This document shows positions 11,841 through 24,239 of a DNA stretch of 64,000 nucleotides, piece after piece. The position numbers and the translations under genes were made by a program. The number at the start of each line of letters is the position of its first letter. Positions within the stretch are counted from its first letter, which is position 1. The notes beneath the pieces are model-generated. The model was given only the letters and a program-made list of their open reading frames with translations, was not told where the DNA came from and made no database searches. The DNA is from Enoplolaimus lenunculus (taxonomy: Eukaryota > Nematoda > Enoplea > Enoplida > Thoracostomopsidae), in contig JASANG010000733.1 in assembly GCA_030248215.1 (NCBI GenBank), positions 62,001 to 126,000 on the forward strand. The letters are read 5' to 3'.

Positions 11841-13531
11841 TTTTTAGAAAACTTTAAAAAATTTATTCCATCATTCGTTATACCAAGTACCATCGAACTG
11901 ATTGACTTATTTTTATAGGTGCGGAACAGAATATATCTTAGCATATTTCCTTTATTCCTAAGGCTAAGTCTAAACTTCAACGTATAAATGGGTTTATCAC
12001 TAAGCCTAAAACTAAGCAAAAATCATAGTCGTAATTCGAGCCAGAGATGGGCAGATACCGGTCATGAAAAGCCGCGGACTCGGTCCACTTTTTGTTATAA
12101 CCGAAAAAAAATAAATTTTCAAATTAAATTATTTCTACTCCTGTTTTCGTAGGTTTTTCTGTGTTTTCATAATATCTGCTAATAATAATTGCGTAACTAT
12201 GAAAATTCATAAATTCATAGTGAGCTCCTCGACTTCTAGCGTTACGTATCTTTTTAGGATATGGGTCAAAACGACACCGACCAACGCATAGTTCATCTAT
12301 GTATATATACGCATATACATTTTCGGAGCAGCTTCACAATACACATTAGATTTTTTTGCGTACAAGCTTTTTTGTTCGTTATATGGAGGAATTGGAATAG
12401 CCTTTTTTAATCCTGGGTACTCTTTCGAAGGATCTAGCAAAAGTTTACGCCCACGTTACTGTTTATTATTTTTCTGATTCTAAGCGTAATAGTTCAATTA
12501 GGGAAAAGGATAATCGTTCTCAAAATTCCGCGCGCGCCCTGAAAAACTGACATGGTATGTTTTGTTATTTGTTAAACAACGGGATTAAATGAAAAAAGAA
12601 GATCTTGGTATAGTAAAGGTGACTTTTAGCGCATACGTACTTATTGCAAATATAGAAAGATTAATGAAAAATACATAATTATAAACCGTTCGACTGATAG
12701 TAGCTTAATGTAGCTGGGCATTCGCTGGATCGCTGGGGAGTGGGTGGGGCATGAATCGGAGCCTCGGTTCGCAACGGGGGAAAATTTCTGAGCAAGGGAT
12801 GCCAAATTTTCAATAAAGCGTCAGCTGCACTAGCCAGTGCTTAGTTACGCCTACAAATAAGCACATAGTCAAAAACAACCATATAAATAATAAACACAGA
12901 TCAAATATATAAGACATATGATCGACAAGAGCAAGACATATGATCGAGAAGAGAGGGTTGTTTAATTTATACTGATGATGTTTTCCCAAAAAGTAAGGTA
13001 TGTACGTAAAATTAACCGTCGGGCTAAATCTTGCGTTTTGCGGGCCGCAACCGGGGTGAAAATCTTAAGCGGGGGTGTCTTATGGTATGTAAGACCCCCT
13101 ACCCCCCTTAATAGCGAACCCCCAGATGTAGCAGCAGTCGGAATCGGAACTGATCGTTTTACAATCTTGTGAAATCCGGAGAGCTTAGATGTGTCGTAAA
13201 AATCTTTGCAATTCATGTTTAAATGGTTAAATTGTTGTCATTTCTCAAAAGCTAAAATTAATTTTTGTAAATTAACGACTATTGTTAAAATTAGGCAAAC
13301 TCAGTATCGTTTTAATTACCTTATTTCATTTTGCATCGGTTCAGTTGAAATTGGTTTGACCATTTTCTCGTATTGTTCACTCCGGCATTACCGTGGTTTT
13401 GTGGTATACGTACGTACTTAGTTACGCAATATATACTTGGTTGTATCCTGAATTAGGCCAGCTCATTTACAGTGCCGTGTATAACAATCGGTATCAAATG
13501 ATATATTATATATACATTGGATGTTTTTTGG
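11841..13531. other. Repeat remnants, no gene recognised
   Basis: 11945-12020 holds TTAGGC-like words. 12044-12110 begins CAGAGATGGGCAGATACCGG, a diverged family B terminus. A C/G-rich hairpin patch (cgggggtgtcttatggtatgtaagaccccc) lies at 13068-13105. No supported coding frame. Confidence 0.4.
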
Positions 13532-13887
13532 TACTGATGTGCCGATACCAACGTTTTAGTCGATGCCGATTCTTATTTTGAAAATTTAGCGATGCCGAAC
13601 TGTTTCCGATGCCGATTGCAACTTAAGTACACCATGCTTAATAGACAGTTAGGATACTACATTACATCATGAATACTTTAACCCTAACCATCATAAACGA
13701 TTCAAATTTTATAAGAATGGTTCGTTTCTATGCGCCCAGAAATGAAATTGATAGCATTCCAACTGACTGTTATGTGCAAAAAGTATCGACAAAGAATCGG
13801 CAATTTTTTCTGCAGTGCCGATGCCGGTGCCGACACTGACGAAAAGTGTCGATTGTTTCCGATGCCAATTAAATCGGCACATCCCTA
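13532..13887. mobile_element. hAT-like MITE, family C copy 1
   Basis: Termini TACTGATGTGCCGATACC and, inverted, TAGGGATGTGCCGATTTA. The flanks TTTTTTGG / ATTTTTGG match at 7 of 8, an 8-bp TSD. The interior shares blocks with copy 2 (AAACAGATAGGATACTA-type and GTGCAAAAAGTATCG-type words). Non-coding, 356 bp. Confidence 0.7.
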
Positions 13888-14759
13888 ATTTTTGGTTTTT
13901 CAAGATGTGTTTATGATTTGTACGCATTTAAACAAACATAACTACTTTAGGTCAAATTGCTATTCACGCCAATTATTAAGCGGTTTACGACAATTTGTTA
14001 TTTTGGGAAGTTGAACTGATACGGATTTGTTATAAAAGCAAATTGTTCTATCCCATGTAATTGGTTTGTATAGCAAATTGACTTGCAGCTGTCACGTACG
14101 TATACGTCTATGTCATTAATTGATCCATAATATTCGCGCTAAGGCCATATTTAGTGCAGAATAAAAGGTACGGACGTATATACAGTTTTGGTGTGTATTA
14201 AATATTTGGGAGAAGTAGCGAGCTCGGACGCCCACTTTTTCTACATAGTTTGTATTAAATTTCGCGCATTTTTCTGAAAAATGATGAAATCAAAATTTAA
14301 GTACGCTGTAAAGTTTCGAACTCAAATTATTTGGTCCTGGAGTCATTTATGCGCTACAATTAGGGTTAATTGATATTTATTGACTCTAATTAGGGTTTAG
14401 GGACTCTATCCGCTTACGGACTCTTATTGGGGATACGGACTCCTATTGATTCGGACTCAAAATGGGGACCCCCTCTTATTCGGGTCAATACAGTATGCAT
14501 ATTGTTTTTAAACGATGCGAAAGCTGGTTGGATTGTTTGCGTGCGCGGGATGTGTTTCATGTATTTTCAGTAAAAGTTCTAGTTTGTTTCACTGGTGTAC
14601 TATTGATATATACTACAAATATACATACATAACGTACCTTTAAATAATGCGTAGTTTTATTGCGTGGGTTAGTTGTAGTATCCATATATTCGTTCTTAAT
14701 GTGTATATGTATAGTATATACAGTGTTAGTTTTTAAAGCTGTAGTTACAATTTTTGTTG
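13888..14759. other. No gene recognised
   Basis: A fragment of the family J repeat (caaattgctattcacgccaatt) lies near 13953. A run of GGACTC/GGGTTTAGGGACTC words occurs at 14380-14470. Otherwise nothing definable. Confidence 0.35.
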
Positions 14760-15159
14760 TAGGTATGTGCCGATACAAAAAATTTTGCCGATACCGAGAC
14801 GCAATGTTATTTTGAAATTATGCCCACGCCGATTCCAACGTTATGCCTTAATAAACAGATAGGATACTATATTACATCATTATATATGAAGACTTAAACC
14901 CTAACCATCATAAACAATTATAATTTCAGACGAACGGTTCATTTCAATGATTTTTTCAAACACTAACAACGCAAAAGAGAACAGTTTTCCTGACCGGACG
15001 CACAGATGATATGAGCTGAGAAATGAAACTGATACGTAGCTTTCCAACTGACTGGTACATGTGCATCGGCAAAGAATCGGCAATTATTTTGCAGTGCCGA
15101 TGCCGATACTCACGAAAAGTGCCGATTATTACCGATGCCGATTAATCGGCACATCCGTA
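14760..15159. mobile_element. hAT-like MITE, family C copy 2
   Basis: Termini TAGGTATGTGCCGATAC and, inverted, TACGGATGTGCCGATTAA, flanked by an exact 8-bp TSD TTTTGTTG (14752-14759 and 15160-15167). 400 bp, non-coding. Confidence 0.8.
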
Positions 15160-15227
15160 TTTTGTTGATTTATACTTGAACTGTAGCAGCTTTGCCGCAT
15201 TTGCGTTTTTGTATACTTTTTTTACAG

Positions 15228-15390
15228 CGCTGGCGGATGCGCCCCCAAACCAACAATTGGGGAACAACCCTTCGGCGGCCCACTTTGGCAAACTGAAAAA
15301 ATATTTCGCTGACCACGAAGTTATTATAGAGTTGTCAAACATTTTATTGGGGGCGACCTCGGACCTGCGTGGGAGTCGGCGACAATCTTA
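15228..15390 (+). CDS. Possible orphan terminal coding exon, unrecognised
   Basis: An open segment of about 54 codons follows a good acceptor (actttttttacag|CGC) and ends in TAA. It is more GC-rich than the surroundings and reads LADAPPNQQLGNNPSAAHFG then KLKKYFADHEVIIELSNILL. Without splicing the frame upstream resembles a hydrophobic leader but lacks an ATG. No family was recognised. It starts 60 bp after a MITE end. It could be the last exon of an unseen gene, a pseudo-exon or chance. Confidence 0.25.
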
Positions 15391-17386
15391 ACGCCGCCTG
15401 GCTTTCTTATACTTAGTGAGACTGTGCGCTTGATTGCACGACAACGTCTTTTTCCAGTTAGCAGAATGTCTGGTGTACAGGGACGGATTTAAGAAGGAAG
15501 ATCAGACATGAGATTGATCCTGCGATGATGACAAATGCTGTTACAGAGACAGCGTACATACATGTGAGACCATTGGCCAGGTCGGCGCTCATGTTATACA
15601 GTGAACAGTTCGAACATCCATGTTTTGAATGATAAATGTATGAATGGGATAAAATTGAAAATTATAAGATAAATATTACCAAATATTATCATTAAAATCC
15701 TGAGCAAATTTGAGAATAGGCGTTCGAGTAGCATGGATTTTCCACTGTATGGTGGTCTTTTTTGATCGTTTAGGGGCGTTTGCTTATATTACTCGGCAAT
15801 TTCGTTTCCAATCGGCAGTACCTACGCCGCGGCGTGCAGTCACTGGGCAACAGTGGATCACCGGATCGATCCGTTAACACAAGTCCCACTGAAGAATATA
15901 CGTTTCGGATTGGAATTCAATTCAAAATGAACATCTGCTGATTTCACATTTTTTGCGTTGGCAAAAAACTGTAACAGTAAAATAAAGGGTCATCATGTCG
16001 TCGTCGACGTTAATGGCTTAGGCGCTGTTTTGTCAGATGGTCGTATTTCCAAAACTGGCTCTTGTATGTTTGTTTTGTGCAAGCTCAGGCTTACGTTTTG
16101 GTAAAGGTTTATCTAAGCCTAAATCTATACCGTGAATATGAGCCCCAAACCTCTGTCCAACACTGCATTCTATTCGGTTACTGGCAGATCCAGAAATTTG
16201 TTACTGACGGCCGCGGGCGCCTATACAATTTCTACGTATAAATGCGGCGCCGAAGGCGCGTCTAAGCTTTTACGTAACTTTTAGTATGAAATCGTTTAGC
16301 AAAGTGGCATTTTTGTTTGGTACATTTATTTGGTTTATGGCTCGTTCGAAGCCACTGATTACGCTCGCCGAAGAAGACAAAACGTTTAGAAGTGTTTTAA
16401 CGCGAAACACTATAGACTTAAGTAAATTGGTCTAAGTCGCTCAAAATGGAAAATATATAACACAGAGGGAACTTACCATGACCAAAAAATTTTGTATGGG
16501 GGGCTTCGTTTGGTCTGTCCCTATATCCGGTTAATGTTGTAATGTATTGCGGGAAATATAATGGGGTGGTGTGTCCACTTTTAGAAGGCGACATTCCGAC
16601 ATTCTCTGTTGAGTATTTAACTTGGTAATTTAAGCAAGTCGCATGCATTACCGGCATATTAATATCCATCGTATGAAAAGTACATACGTATATTATCAGT
16701 TCTGTTATCTCACTGTTGATGCAGAAAGATTTGTGTGAAAACGGATTATATTATACTGTGTTGCCGTTAAACGCGCTGTATTTGATGTACGCGTCAATGT
16801 CTCTGTGAAAAAATTAATTTCTCACCATTGTAAACAGTGTTTGCTTGTGAAGAATTTGTTTATGCTGGGAAAGAATGTGTATATATATGTTGTACAGTGT
16901 GTGTGAATGTCTCGTGTTAAAAGGTGTTTCGCACACATGTAAGCAGGGGTGTACCGAAAGGGGGACAGCGGGGCGTCCCTCGCACAATCGGAACTAGTAC
17001 GTGCCTTATAATTATTTATTAGATACAAAAATTACGTCTGGTTTCTCGCTTCGTTTCGTCCCGCGTTGTGTTACACTTATCAATTTTCGAAAAATGTTGT
17101 TTTGCCTGCGGCACACTGAAATTGACATCAAAGTGAAATTGCACAATCGGACCAGCTCAAAAATAAAGACAGTAATAAAAATTGTGCAAAGCATCACAAT
17201 TACGTAAGCGTTACACCAACGAGGGGGCGCTTTTATGGTCCACAAAGACTCCATACACAAGCTCTAGTCACTCAAACTGCCTAAAATTCAAGAACTTCAG
17301 AGAGAACTCTGAAATTGGTGCATAAATCCCACAAAAAATTGAGATCAACCATCACTTGTACGTATTTATGCCAACTACCTTGGAAC
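15391..17386. other. No gene recognised
   Basis: Several short frames without support. TTAGGC-like words near 16085-16130. A patch aggggtgtaccgaaagggggacagcggggcg at 16945-16976 looks like a decayed repeat end. Confidence 0.35.
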
Positions 17387-17477
17387 CAGGGTGCAACCGG
17401 AATTACAATTTACCGGAACCGGAATTTGAAAATTTTACCGGAACCGGAACCGTAACCGGAATTTCGGTTGCACCCTG
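17387..17477. mobile_element. hAT-type MITE family A, internally deleted 91-bp copy
   Basis: Starts CAGGGTGCAACCGGAATT and ends with CGGTTGCACCCTG. Exact 8-bp TSD CTTGGAAC at 17379-17386 and 17478-17485. The interior is almost only CCGGAA words. Confidence 0.85.
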
Positions 17478-17495
17478 CTTGGAACTGATTGACTA

Positions 17496-17612
17496 TAAGG
17501 GTTGCGTTATGCTCGCCGGACGCTGGCGCGCGGCGCTGTAAAACTTGATTAAAAATTACCGTGTGGCGGCATGTGCCGGCGTCCGGCTCAGCAAAGTATA
17601 GTGCGACCCTTC
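17496..17612. mobile_element. Short GC-rich TIR element (family H)
   Basis: Ends AAGGGTTGCGTTATGCT and, inverted, AAGGGTCGCACTATACT. The interior is GC-rich with GCCGGACGC/GCGTCCGGC pairing. Related ends occur near 27040-27057, 54780-54800 and 58126-58385 (gcatagcgcaat). Confidence 0.55.
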
Positions 17613-19650
17613 CTTTTACATATTTTCTCCTGTCATACAATAGAGGTAAATGTAAATTTTTGTTTGTGCTCGTGTCCGTTCACAATGTTTATTGGGTTAC
17701 AATAACGCTGCAAAATCTGATAGATGACTAGTGATATTTTGAGGGCGTAACAGTATTTCAGCGGATTCCAATTCCTAAACATAAGGCTAAATTTTAGCGT
17801 AAAAAGTCTAAAACTTGGCCCAAGCAGTCTAAGCGAAACTAAATAGCCTCGATCCTAAGCAGGAATGGGCGGTCTCGGTTAAAAAACCGATACCTGACTA
17901 CCGACACCGGCCATGAAAAGTCTCGCGCTAGGTCAATTATTGTCGTCCCTGAGAAAAACTATTATTTCCAAAAAGTATATATATATTTGTAATGTTTTTT
18001 CGTATTTCATTATGTTTTTTATTGTTTTTTGTGTTTTTTCAGCATATGTGCTTACAGTAATTACATGACTGAAAATTCGTAGATTCACAGCGAAATTTTA
18101 TTTATCTATGAGGCATCACTGGTGTCAACAGTTCATCGGCGTGAGATGTTAAGCTTTATTGCGTAAGTCCTTTATATACCTTGGCAACGGAAAGAAGATT
18201 CTTAGCTACGTTCAGATATTTTAATGCCATCTAGATTTAGATTTGAATTAACTGTCGGCTCCGGCCGGATATTAGATTATCCGGCTCCGGCTTTTTTTGG
18301 TATCCCGTCGCTCCTTGATAAATACATATGTATGTACATACAGAAGAATTTTATTTATAAGAGATTTCAGCATCTCATGTTGTGTTGTGATTAATTCATG
18401 ACAATATTTAAATTTTTAAAAAAATGATTTTTTGAGGTAAGGTACATTCAGGAACCGAAAAAAATTTTTGTCCACAAGTTTAGTTGTTTAGTACATTATA
18501 TATACGTATCATTCCACACTGCTTGCAAAAAGCTGAGTGGTAAAGTATGTTGACGATGTATGTGACATTGAATGTTATCTACTGCAGTAGCTACGCATCA
18601 GCGTGTGTCCTTGAAACTATGTTGAAACGCGCACATGTTGTATGTGTGTGGAGAGTAGTTATCGGGAATTAGTTGTATATTCCCATCGTTTATATTACAC
18701 AGATTGAGAGAATTCTAGTTTTGTTCTCACGTGTAACTGAAAATGTCTATTTGAGCATTGAAACGTTTACTTGGATTGGTGTGTATATATGTGTGAATTT
18801 CAGACAAGTTGTACTAGCGACCAGAATGAGCGTGGATGGTGTACGTATACACATCTATTTAATAAATAAAATAGTATGGTGTTGTAGCGCTAGTGATGGA
18901 GTAAGATCGCAACCGGGCAACCGGATGTAAAAAATATCACAGTTAGTTAAGACGGCGTTCACAATATAAAATTATTGTAATTTTGAATACCTGTGTCGCA
19001 TCAAACCGCAAAAGCTCGGGTTCCTGCGTTTCTTTCATTGCTGGAACAGAAACCGGAACTGGAACAGGAATTAACAGAAACAGGAACTGGAACAGGAATT
19101 GTATTTTTGCAGGAATTTCGGACCCAAATATATATAAATGACTTCGTTTGAGCTATTTTTATGTCGATTTCCATTTTTTTATATTGTACACTACGACTAC
19201 AGTATAATTATTCTATCTTCAAAAGACTTACCAAACGTTTTTTAGTTTCTGGTGTAAGGATTTTCATGTCGTGATTTAGAATTCATATCGGGCGACCAGC
19301 TGCATAGGGCGACATGGACCGTACCGCTCCAATGCGCTCCGTGCCTTGCTTGCATTTCTGTTTCTTTGTGCCGAGTTTTCTATGCTACAGACAGTCTAAT
19401 TTGTGGGTTCGTTTATGTCATCGTTTGACTGTACCTTTTTGTGCTATGCAATATAGTATGTACCTACCGAATTCCGGCTACACGTTAATCCGTTGACATC
19501 CTGCATTATTTTCTAGGATGTTAAACAAATGCGTGGGTTGTAATCTGTTGGTGCGATTAGGAATAATCAGGTGAAGGTGGTTGATGTAGGAGCGCGGTTC
19601 GGTTTTCAATCATTGCCTATAAACAAACGTGATATGCGAGTTGTGTTAAA
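17613..19650. other. Repeat remnants, no gene recognised
   Basis: 17740-17860 is a decayed family D fragment. 17866-17925 is a family B-like end (aatgggcggtctcgg). 18255-18305 has CCGGCTCCGG words. 19015-19105 is a tandem of GGAACTGGAACAGGAATT. A CSL octamer is at 18724-18731. Confidence 0.45.
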
Positions 19651-19948
19651 TATATACCTCGTAGGCCAATCTGCTATTCAGACCAATTACTAATTGGCCC
19701 TAGGCTAAACTGCGATTCTGAGCAAATAACAGATTGTAAGATATAGATAGCAAAAACAACAGTGATGTAAAACCAACGCTGATTGGTTTAACGGTAGGTA
19801 CTGCGTTTGTTCAAATAATCATATCCGATTGGTCTGTATCGTTAATAGCAGTTTATCCAAGGCCAAACTGCTATTGCGCAAAATAACAGATTGGCATTGG
19901 CCAATTAGTAATTGGCATGGCCAGCAGATTGGCATACGACATATACAT
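19651..19948. mobile_element. TIR element, family J (GTAGGCCAATCTGCTATT)
   Basis: Left end TATATACCTCGTAGGCCAAT and inverted right end ATGTATATGTCGTATGCCAA, with a 45-bp imperfect TIR. The interior has further inverted CTGCTATT/AATAGCAG words. Related fragments occur at 20620-20675, 27330-27380 and 33555-33715. Non-coding. Confidence 0.55.
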
Positions 19949-20832
19949 ACCACTCAAGCCAAAACAATACACAAAGTTGACGTGTGCGTATATACATTTT
20001 GTATTCCCATAGATATATAAATGTATCACATTCATCGTTTCTGCTGAGTATGGGAAGATTGCGATATTTTTGCATTGATAAATTCATCGAGCGCGTACAT
20101 TGTCTGAATTGTCGTTGGTTTACAGCGAAAGAATTGTGTGTCTGAGACGCGGAAATAATGTTTTCTAGGGGTGTCGAATTAATTTAATGCTTTCGCTCAG
20201 CTAAAGTTAAACTAATCAACGCTTCAGACAGACGTAACATATATATATTTATAATAATTTAGGGGTGTCGAGTCACCACTCGGTTGTCCCCGCCCCCCCT
20301 GTTCGGTTGTCCTTGTGGTGTGTAGAACTACGCTGTTGCTGTTGCGCTGTGTAATGGTGAAATTAACATTTAAAATTTTAAATAAACGTTCTGAGAAAAA
20401 TGAGCGTGGGAATGTGAGGAGGTATGTTTGACGTTGGCCACAAGCAGTGTTTATTGGCATGGGTATGTAATTGGAGAATGTTGATCGTTTTTTTTTTGTT
20501 TTTGTTGCAACGTTTATTGTATGAAGATATGTGGGAATGGCGTTGTGTACAAATTTGAGTTTGTGTCGCTGTTTTCAAGCGCGCTGACAGTATTTGTGAA
20601 GGAATACGCCGTAGCAAGATTTGTCTATGCCATATTACTAAATGGCCTGTATAGCATATTGGCCTACGACATGTACAGTATCTGTTGTGAAAAAAGAAAA
20701 ATCCAAAAGCCTAATGCTTGGCAATATATTGTTACATTTTGAAATAAAAAATATTCAAAACTTGTTATGTATAAATCCGTATTTATTTCTTGTTTCAAAT
20801 CACAAATGTCAGAACTGAAGTCCGACACGTTA
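19949..20832. other. No gene recognised; carries CSL sites
   Basis: Two exact CSL octamers (20405, 20530) and two looser sites (20004, 20050). A short GT-rich frame at 20521-20742 has no recognised product. Confidence 0.4.
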
Positions 20833-22019
20833 TAACTAGAATGAAAAGTGCCCCGATGTGGCCATAGAAAACGATATGTTTCAGGTAGTAAGATTTTAGT
20901 TCAATACCGCTAGTATTACAATTTCCATGCATGCGTATAAAGTTTTAAAACTAGATTAATTTGATGCCAATCAGCGTCCTCCCGAAACACGACACAACAA
21001 TACTATAGAATTAATAAAAGTTAAATCATTGAGTTTGATTGACTGCGTAACGGAAACATATCCGCAACTTTCTCTGACAGCGGCCAAATAGACATGTGAT
21101 CCACTGTTTCGAAATATTAAAACAAGAAGTAAATACTAGAATATAAATGACGAATTATGGTTGATGTAAAAAATTTGAGTACACACTCGTGACGTTAGTT
21201 TCTTGCACTTAGTAAACTGAAGTTTCGAATATGTGCAGAAAAATTTTTGGGTTTTAAAAAGAGTATATAAGTAGAAATTAAGCGTAAAATGCTGGTGACC
21301 CAATATTAAAAACGTGTTTGTTCGTCAATTGGCTCAATGTAAAGAACATGAGCGGATCAGTATTATAAGCATATTCCTAATCCTAAGCCTAAGCATAAGC
21401 GTTAGCATGAGCATATTCCTAAGCCTAATCCTATTAAGCGTAAGAATGAGCATAATCCTAAGCCTAAGCCAAGCAAAAAATTAATCTAAACCTTAAGCTT
21501 ATTCTATTCTAGTCCCGCAGAAAAATGTTCCGCCCCTGATCTTTACATTGGCCGTCATTGGAATACAACGCAGATTTCGTCAGCAAACTTGCAAATATTG
21601 TTTCGTTACGTACTCACTCAAATATTTTAATGTTTTAAACGTTTAAAATCTGGGTACCGTTAAGCCAAGTATGGAGAGGGCACTGTACGGTACAAAATTT
21701 ATACAGCTCCAAAACTGATGCGTTATCGTTTTCTATAGCCTCGTCGGGACACTTTACTGTCTATTCTGACTTCCTCCGAAAAAGTTGCGGATATGTTTCC
21801 GTTACGCAGTCAATCAAACTCAATGATTTAACTTTTATTAATTCTATAGTATTGTTGTGTCGTGTTTCGGGAGGACGCTGATTGGCATCAAATTAATCTA
21901 GTTTTAAAACTTTATACGCATGCATGGAAATTGTAATACTAGCGGTATTGAACTAAAATCTTACTACCTGAAACATATCGTTTTCTATGGCCACATCGGG
22001 GCACTTTTCATTCTAGTTA
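20833..22019. repeat. Perfect 239-bp inverted repeat with ~709-bp loop
   Basis: 20833-21071 and 21781-22019 are reverse complements with no difference that I could find. The sequence AACGATATGTTTCAGGTAGT and its inverse near each outer end show the pairing. The loop contains family D copy 3 and, at 21717-21770, a diverged third version of the outer terminus (atcgttttctatagcctcgtcgggacact). No coding frame. It may be a recent foldback transposon, an inverted duplication or an assembly artefact. Confidence 0.85.
21331..21553. mobile_element. Telomere-like-core MITE (family D), copy 3
   Basis: Left end GGCTCAATGTAAAGAACATG and right end, inverted, GGCCAATGTAAAGATCAGGG. The core at 21375-21480 is (CCTAAGC)n-like. 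It lies inside the loop of the perfect inverted repeat. Confidence 0.75.
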
Positions 22020-22981
22020 CTAAGCTTTAGGAAGCAATTTGATGCAAATTTACCTTAAGTGCGAAAATATTCAAATTTAAAGTCATATATACTCACGTTA
22101 TAATTGTTTTAGAACTGTTAATCTATATTTCCATGAAAATTAAAAACTGCATTTTCACAATCACAAAAGTCGCGCTTTCCAAATTTCATTTTTATTTATT
22201 AGGTAACTCACTCAATTTATAATGCTAATATATTTTAATTCATATATATTGTTTGAATTCAAATAGAAAATCAATACAATTGATAAGTACTTGCTCTAGT
22301 AAAAACTGATTTTATGCTGCATAGTAGTGTAGAACCTATACATCGATATCGGTATTGTAATCGGTATTTTGGAAGAATACTGATTCCGATACTTTCAATT
22401 TTGTATTGCACACATGAATTGCGTTAAACATATAATTTTAATGTGCAGCATTTAAAAATATAGCTGCAACAAATATTTTGTGAAACATGCTGAATACGCA
22501 TTTGCATCAACATGCGGACGTGGAAAATTGCTTGAAACACACTTTTGTTTCGTTTCCTCTTAATTGTACAAGAAATTCTAATGAAATTCCATCACCGGTC
22601 AAAACTGCGAATCCGCAACTATAAGGTTTGCTTTGTAACTTATTCTTGTTTTCTTTTCGAAAACGAAACACTAAAGCGGCCGGGCGTGGGCTTAAAAAAT
22701 CCGGGCCGGTTCATACCATAATGAGAGCCCGCTGTGTTCGAGCGTCACGTTTTTGAAAGAGGCTGCTTGCTTTGGGAACCTTATTAAATTAATGGTTCTA
22801 AACCGAGTTTTGGACATTTCAGTGCTCAACTTGGTGCTACCAATAATACATACTTTATGGGTTTACCACTTTGAATGGAAAGCTTTGCAGCCATAAGGTT
22901 CTAGATAGAAAATAAACAGTTTTCGACAACTTGAGGTTACGTCTACGTTTTCAAAAACGCGCCTTGGCAAAAAATACACAT
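22020..22981. other. No gene recognised
   Basis: AT-rich sequence with no definable element. cgatatcggtattgtaatcggtattttgg near 22343 resembles a decayed family C core. Confidence 0.35.
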
Positions 22982-24239
22982 AAAACTAGCTATGTTACTA
23001 ATTTGTAATCATATAGAAGCTAATGTTTTTCGTAATTGTCCACTTAACATGTTTCGCATATATACTTACTAAACAATAGTATTTTCGTTAAATAAATAGC
23101 TTAACGTATATGGTTGAGAAAACTTATGTAGCACATAAAAAATTGGATTGTTACAATCTACGATTCTGTAGAACACCTTGCGACAAGATTTGAATCGAAA
23201 TACGAAGGCGAAACTTTGCGCTTCCGATTCTTATGAAAAAGTTTACGTTTAATACTTCGACAATTTTTTATTTAAATATAGCGCATGAACACCGGTTGCC
23301 ATGATCTTGAATGACATACGTTTGTATATAAATACCACCAAAACAGAATAGTAGAAATAATAGACTTTTGAAAGAAACATAAGAGAGACGTGAACACTTT
23401 TGGAAGAAACATATAATAGTGACACTACCGTGTCCCTATGATTAACCAGTGGGCCTGCAAGAATATAAATAACAGATTTGAAATCAGCTGCCTCAAATAC
23501 GTCGGAAAATCACATAAAAATACACATAAAATTTCAATTTATAGTTCCCCCAGTAGGACTTGAACCCGCGACCCAAAAGCTGAAAAAACACCGTGGTATG
23601 TGAACATCATACCACTCAGCCACAGGTGCACTTGACCCGTGTTTGTGTTTACATTGTATATGCTACATGTAAAATGGGCTGAAACTCGGGCCTGCACGAA
23701 TATAAATAACAGATTTGAAATCAGCTGCCTCAAATACGTCGGAAAATCACATAATCTTACAGTTTCTAGGGGGGTCGATCTACCTACCGTACCTTCACCA
23801 AAACTAGCTATGTTGTTACTAATTTGTAATCATATAAGCCAACGTTTTTCATAATTGTCCACTCAACATGTCTCGCATATATACGTACTAAACAATAGTA
23901 TTTTCGTTAAATAAATAGCTTAACGTATATGGTTGAGATAACTTATGTAGCACATAAAAAATTGGATTGTTACAATCTACGATTCTGTAGAACACCTTGC
24001 GACAAGATTTTAATCCAAATAACAATGCGAAATTTTGCGGTTCCGATCTTATGAAAACGTTTACGTTTAATACTTCGACAAATTTTCTTTAAATATAGCG
24101 AATGAACACCGGTTACCATGATCTTGAATGACATACGTTTGTATTAGTAGAAATAATAGACTTTTGATAGAAACATAAAAGAGACGTGAACACTTTTGGA
24201 AGAAACATACAATAGTGACACTACCGTGTCCCTATGATT
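22982..24239. repeat. Direct duplication of a ~450-bp block, with a shorter internal duplication
   Basis: 22982-23443 and 23800-24239 are about 90% alike (from AAAACTAGCTATGTT to ACTACCGTGTCCCTATGATT). Between them a 66-bp segment GGGCCTGCA...AATCACATAA occurs twice (23451-23516 and 23690-23755), flanking a SINE-like copy. This looks like an unequal exchange or a patched break. Confidence 0.75.
23535..23640 (-). repeat. tRNA-derived SINE-like copy
   Basis: Minus strand: A box TGGCTGAGTGGTATGAT near 23625, B box CGCGGGTTCAAGTCC near 23575. Between them a GTGGTATG...CATACCAC hairpin and a T run replace the anticodon arm. Same design as the 4085-4370 copy. Confidence 0.6.
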
